NCBI GenBank assembly: GCA_002497895.1
Contig: DAFD01000071.1
Coordinates: forward strand, 1 to 9,032
Direction of reading: 5' to 3'
Source of the DNA: Euryarchaeota archaeon UBA175
GTDB lineage: Archaea; Thermoplasmatota; Poseidoniia; Poseidoniales; Thalassarchaeaceae
DNA length: 9,032 nt
Of this stretch, positions 6,964 through 9,032 are shown piece by piece. The first letter of the stretch is position 1. Every line of letters begins with the position of its first letter. The notes under the pieces were generated by a model that ran no database searches, was not told the DNA's origin, and saw only the letters and a program-made list of their open reading frames with translations. A program made the translations under genes and the position numbers.

Positions 6964-7155
6964 CTAATTTATTCCGCCCTTTTCGTAGCGACGGGTCCAC
7001 TTCAGCCTGCGCGGATTGCGCTTCAACTTCAAGTGGTTCTTGCGTGCCTTCGAATCCTTGAACCAAAACGTGGTGCCGTCGCGCTTGACGAACATCATGC
7101 CGGTTCCAGGCTCGATTTCCTCATGGGTGAAGCTGCATACTCTACGCTCTGGCAT
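6964..7155 (-). CDS. rpl24e: Large-subunit ribosomal protein eL24 (L24e), zinc-ligand-poor form
   Basis: This is a small 50S protein of 63 residues. Family features seen: the N-terminal RVCSF, HEEIEPGTGMMFVKRDGT at 11-28, and NHLKLKRNPRRLKWT at 40-54. Canonical L24e carries a C-x2-C...C-x3-C zinc finger; here only Cys7 remains, with Thr10, Lys33 and Ala37 at the other three ligand positions, so zinc binding is very unlikely. An in-frame TTG at 7161 precedes the start, but GAGGTGA (7162-7168), 6 bases before ATG 7155, fixes the start at 7155. That ribosome binding site overlaps the stop codon of rps28e, so translation of the two is probably coupled. In many archaea the next gene is ndk; here it is the PLP enzyme. 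Confidence 0.95.
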   Translation of the reverse strand: MPERRVCSFTHEEIEPGTGMMFVKRDGTTFWFKDSKARKNHLKLKRNPRRLKWTRRYEKGGIN

Positions 7156-7162
7156 TTCCAAT

Positions 7163-7168
7163 CACCTC
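7163..7168 (-). promoter_or_regulatory. Ribosome binding site of rpl24e overlapping the rps28e stop
   Basis: GAGGTG on the minus strand, 7 bases before ATG 7155. Its first two bases belong to the TGA stop of rps28e (7167-7169). It excludes the TTG at 7161 as the natural start and suggests translational coupling. Confidence 0.75.
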
Positions 7169-7388
7169 ATCGAGCGCTGAGTCGACGCGCCTCACGGCCC
7201 GTGTCCTTCAGCATCAGAATGTCTCCAACCCTAATCGGGCCGACTACGTTACGAGTAATGATGCGACCAATATCGCGTGGGTTCTTCGCGTCGTTCACGC
7301 GAACCTTGACTTGAGTTGCCTCACCAGTCATACCGGTTCGACCGACGATCTCGACGACCTCTGCGGGCCATGCATCGACTTCTACCAT
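7167..7388 (-). CDS. rps28e: Small-subunit ribosomal protein eS28 (S28e)
   Basis: This 73-residue OB-fold protein of the 30S subunit lies near the mRNA exit region and is found in archaea and eukaryotes only. Seen: [23 protein letters not shown] at 9-31, [15 protein letters not shown] at 46-60, and the family's C-terminal signature EARRLSAR at 66-73. GGAGG (7396-7400) is placed 7 bases before ATG 7388. It lies 33 bases after rpl7ae and its stop overlaps the ribosome binding site of rpl24e, so the three form a tight operon. Length and motifs are ordinary. Confidence 0.96.
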   Translation of the reverse strand: MVEVDAWPAEVVEIVGRTGMTGEATQVKVRVNDAKNPRDIGRIITRNVVGPIRVGDILMLKDTGREARRLSAR

Positions 7389-7421
7389 TTCATTTCCTCC
7401 GTATCTTCCGATTCAGTGTAT

Positions 7422-7802
7422 TCAAGCAGAAAGGGTCTCGAAGTGGCCCTTGACTTCGTTGAAGCGGTCAGTGCTGTCCTTGCCGACGTCCATCACTGCG
7501 ATGGCTGCGGTGCGGGTGCCAGTTGGCATTCCAGCAGCCTCAGCGAGGTAAGCCTGGTCTTCTACGTAGATGAATGGAATTTCTTTTTCTTTGCAAATCA
7601 TTGGGATATGGGCCAGAAGTTCGCCAGGATTGACGTTCTCTGCCATGACGACCATCTGAGCAGTGCCGCGTTCTGCAGCCTTTGTGACTTCGTTAGCGCC
7701 CTTCTTCAGCGCGCCTCCGCCGTCTTTGCCTAGGGTCTTCACCATCTCGTAGACTTGCTCTTGTACGTCCTTAGGGGTCTCGTATGCTATGTGTACACTC
7801 AT
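7422..7802 (-). CDS. rpl7ae: Ribosomal protein eL8 (L7Ae), kink-turn RNA binder
   Basis: In archaea this 126-residue protein binds kink-turns in 23S rRNA, in box C/D and H/ACA guide RNPs and in RNase P RNA. Seen: the RNA-contacting block LKKGANEVTKAAERG at 32-46, then AQMVVMAENVNPGELLAHIP at 48-67, and the C-terminal IPFIYV and GTRTAAIAV stretches. A GTG at 7811 would add three residues, but it lies inside the ribosome binding site GAGGAGTG (7809-7816) that serves ATG 7802. It is the first gene of the ribosomal set, 155 bases after prs, with two TATA boxes in the spacer. Archaeal L7Ae can repress its own message through a leader kink-turn; I do not see a clear one here. Confidence 0.96.
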   Translation of the reverse strand: MSVHIAYETPKDVQEQVYEMVKTLGKDGGGALKKGANEVTKAAERGTAQMVVMAENVNPGELLAHIPMICKEKEIPFIYVEDQAYLAEAAGMPTGTRTAAIAVMDVGKDSTDRFNEVKGHFETLSA

Positions 7803-7808
7803 TGGATT

Positions 7809-7816
7809 CACTCCTC
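7809..7816 (-). promoter_or_regulatory. Ribosome binding site of rpl7ae
   Basis: GAGGAGTG on the minus strand, 6 bases before ATG 7802; it overlaps the alternative GTG at 7811 and decides the start. An exact complement of TGAGGAGT (7810-7817) occurs upstream in the same strand at 7880-7887. Confidence 0.7.
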
Positions 7817-7846
7817 ATGTGGGATAGTCCGGCGCACGGCGTGGCC

Positions 7847-7854
7847 GATATAAA
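7847..7854 (-). promoter_or_regulatory. Proximal TATA box of the rpl7ae-rps28e-rpl24e operon
   Basis: Minus-strand TTTATATC is a strong archaeal TATA match in otherwise GC-rich sequence. A start about 26 bases downstream falls near 7824, leaving a leader of about 22 bases that carries the GAGGAGTG site before ATG 7802. Confidence 0.6.
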
Positions 7855-7863
7855 CGCAGCGGA

Positions 7864-7876
7864 TTACCTATGGTAA
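7864..7876. promoter_or_regulatory. Palindrome between the two TATA boxes (possible operator)
   Basis: TTACC, spacer TAT, then GGTAA form a perfect 5+5 palindrome about 10 bases upstream of the proximal TATA box. It is short enough to occur by chance, but its place just upstream of the core promoter is where archaeal regulators often bind. In a transcript from the distal box it could also form a small hairpin. Confidence 0.3.
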
Positions 7877-7917
7877 ATCTGAGGAGTAGTCCGCTTGGGA
7901 GATTGCTTATTGGTGGA

Positions 7918-7925
7918 GATATAAA
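7918..7925 (-). promoter_or_regulatory. Distal TATA box, second candidate promoter for the ribosomal operon
   Basis: The same octamer TTTATATC as the proximal box occurs 71 bases further upstream on the minus strand. A start about 26 bases downstream (near 7895) would give a leader of about 93 bases before ATG 7802. No plus-strand gene follows that the reverse orientation could serve. Confidence 0.45.
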
Positions 7926-7957
7926 TTGTATTGAATTCAGCCCGCAGTGTGATGATT

Positions 7958-8887
7958 TCAAGACATTAGATTTCGTAGACCGCGGGCGAGAGCGGGGGCA
8001 GAACTGACCACCGCTCTCGGGTTAGGAAGTGAGTCCGAACTGTGGACGCCGTCCACGTGATTTGCAAGCCTTGAGATTGCGCCTGCAGTGAATAATCCGT
8101 GGGTGCAGGCGGCGTGGACTGCTATTGCACCTTGTCGGCGGAGCGCATCACTCGCTCGACAGATTGTTCCGCCGGTACTGATCATATCGTCGACGATTGC
8201 GACGATTTTACCATCGACATCGAGGTCTTTTGGTGTGTGTTCAATGGTACGGGCATCGATTCGAGTCTTTTCGAGATAGCTGAATTCACAACCCATCAGA
8301 TTTGCTACCTCGGTGGCGCGATCAATTGCGCCTTTGTCTGGACTGAGGATGAAATCGGGTTTGACTTTGGCCGACAATCTCTCAGCGACCTCTGACATCG
8401 CGCTGACGAATTCGACCGGAACGTCGAGGCCCTCGAGGACCTCTGGCGCGTGTAGGTCTAAGATAGCGATACCGTCGCAACAGCGCGCGAGCATTTCTCC
8501 AATTACACGCGCGCTTACAGCCTCGCCAGGTGAGAATCTCTTGTCTTGTCGAGAGTAACCGAAGTATGGAATCGCGAGGAAGACGCCGGGGCCGACGTCG
8601 GGGAGGCTCTGTGGCTCCTCGCCTTTGTAGTTCGAGAGGTCTCCTTTGCGAACCGAAGCGATGGCTTCGAGCAGTAGGATTGTCTCGAGAACACCCGAGT
8701 CTGGATAGGTGTTTGAGACCAGCACAACAGGCTCGCTGCGCACCGATTCTATGGACTCAGATGGTACGCGAACGTAGCCCTCGCCATCAGGGAAGCGCCG
8801 GCTGACCAAATCAACCGATTCCATTCCTAGCAATGGAGCCAAAGCCTCTGCTATCGCACGGCCTGAGGAACCACTCACAACCGGCAT
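7958..8887 (-). CDS. prs: Ribose-phosphate pyrophosphokinase (PRPP synthetase)
   Basis: It makes PRPP from ribose 5-phosphate and ATP for purine, pyrimidine, His and Trp synthesis. Seen in the 309-residue product: the N-terminal RRFPDGEGYVRVP at 30-42, IPYFGYSRQDKRF at 106-118 for ATP and metal binding, LDLHAP with His146, the flexible-loop pair Lys207/Arg209 in EKTRIDA, and the PRPP loop IVAIVDDMISTGGTI at 228-242. Compared with typical enzymes, the stretch at about 81-99 (KGDLSNYKGEEPQSLPDVG), just before the IPYFGY strand, is longer by something like 15 residues. GAGGAGC precedes ATG 8887 by about 6 bases. It is on the same strand as the ribosomal genes but separated by 155 bases with its own promoters, and is divergent from the tRNA gene. 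Confidence 0.96.
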   Translation of the reverse strand: MPVVSGSSGRAIAEALAPLLGMESVDLVSRRFPDGEGYVRVPSESIESVRSEPVVLVSNTYPDSGVLETILLLEAIASVRKGDLSNYKGEEPQSLPDVGPGVFLAIPYFGYSRQDKRFSPGEAVSARVIGEMLARCCDGIAILDLHAPEVLEGLDVPVEFVSAMSEVAERLSAKVKPDFILSPDKGAIDRATEVANLMGCEFSYLEKTRIDARTIEHTPKDLDVDGKIVAIVDDMISTGGTICRASDALRRQGAIAVHAACTHGLFTAGAISRLANHVDGVHSSDSLPNPRAVVSSAPALARGLRNLMS

Positions 8888-9001
8888 GAGTGCTCCTCGC
8901 GAGCAGCGAGTCCTTCATGACTTCTCCGATAGCCAGCCAGACCCGTCGAAGAGCCGATGGGCACCTTCAAAATGGGAACGCCTCTCGGCGGGTCTGCTCA
9001 A
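8888..9001. promoter_or_regulatory. Divergent spacer between prs and the tRNA gene
   Basis: These 114 bases should hold the promoters of both genes. For the tRNA, TTCAAAAT (8966-8973) lies about 32 bases before the mature 5' end and is a weak TATA candidate. A small perfect hairpin CGCC-TCTC-GGCG (8979-8990) sits just upstream of the tRNA. A palindrome CTCGCGAG (8895-8902) overlaps the prs ribosome binding site. No clear TATA box for prs is seen. Confidence 0.3.
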
Positions 9002-9032
9002 GGGCGTGTAGCTTAGTTTGGCTGGAGCACCC
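9002..9032 (+). tRNA. tRNA gene, 5' part only (cut by right edge), isotype unknown
   Basis: The visible 31 bases fit tRNA positions 1-31: acceptor 5' strand GGGCGTG, T8 A9, D-stem GCTT, A14, a D-loop containing GG, D-stem 3' strand GAGC pairing with GCTT through one G-T pair, then A26 and the start of the anticodon stem (CACCC region). The anticodon and 3' half are outside the window, so the amino acid cannot be named. Confidence 0.8.

Larger units (their letters stand above)
7825..7893. repeat. Direct repeat TAGTCCG near the two predicted transcription starts
   Basis: The plus-strand heptamer TAGTCCG (minus CGGACTA) occurs at 7825-7831 and again at 7887-7893. Each copy lies 16-25 bases downstream of a TTTATATC box in minus-strand sense, close to where transcription should begin. 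This suggests either a duplicated promoter unit or a shared start-site element. Confidence 0.4.

Noticed and set aside
7311..7733. Open plus-strand frame of 140 codons
   Set aside because: It is antisense to rps28e and rpl7ae, both firmly identified, and its translation has no recognisable domain.
7802..7824. Possible kink-turn or kink-loop in the rpl7ae leader (CAC...ATGAGGA...GTG) for autoregulation by L7Ae
   Set aside because: A 3-base stem can be drawn with UGA and GA in the loop, but the required helix beyond the bulge does not pair. The motif is not convincing without folding and comparative data.
1..9032. Mobile element, CRISPR array, defence or toxin-antitoxin system
   Set aside because: No transposase or integrase gene, terminal repeats, spaced repeat units or known defence proteins are present; all substantial frames are assigned to housekeeping or metabolic genes apart from one small membrane protein.

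Overview
The window reads as archaeal chromosome, most likely from a mesophilic marine euryarchaeon of the Thermoplasmata/Poseidoniia (Marine Group II) kind. The domain is secure: aIF5B, S28e, L24e, L7Ae of archaeal type, TATA boxes instead of bacterial -35/-10 pairs, and GAGGTG-type ribosome binding sites. The lineage is inference from overall feel (moderate G+C, acidic soluble proteins, a membrane-anchored peptidase) and no marker here proves it.

Layout, left to right. Positions 1-562 (minus) hold the N-terminal part of a MoxR-type AAA+ ATPase that runs off the left edge. A 179-base spacer with nested inverted repeats follows. Then come infB (aIF5B, 742-2520, minus) and ndk (2561-3007, minus). 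After a short divergent spacer there are two plus-strand genes: a membrane-anchored S15/CocE-family serine hydrolase (3114-5138) and a small four-helix membrane protein of unknown role (5200-5646). The latter converges, with 5 bases between stop codons, on a minus-strand PLP enzyme of sulfur amino acid metabolism (5652-6878). Next are the minus-strand ribosomal genes rpl24e, rps28e and rpl7ae (6964-7802), a 155-base regulatory spacer with two TATA boxes, prs (PRPP synthetase, 7958-8887, minus), a divergent spacer and the first 31 bases of a plus-strand tRNA gene cut by the right edge.

How the genes relate. In many archaea rpl7ae-rps28e-rpl24e-ndk-infB is one contiguous string. Here the same genes are present in the same order and orientation, but a block of about 3.9 kb (S15 hydrolase, membrane protein, PLP enzyme) sits between rpl24e and ndk. 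The flanking genes serve translation and nucleotide supply (L7Ae, S28e, L24e, aIF5B, NDK, PRPP synthetase); the inserted genes point to use of external peptides or esters and to sulfur amino acid turnover.

I found no CRISPR array, insertion sequence, integrase, toxin-antitoxin pair or defence system, and no clear new multi-gene system. The points most worth a second look are the two-promoter leader of the ribosomal operon with a segment complementary to the rpl7ae ribosome binding site, the loss of three of four zinc ligands in L24e, the split gene string, and the His/Cys-rich cytoplasmic tail of the S15 hydrolase.
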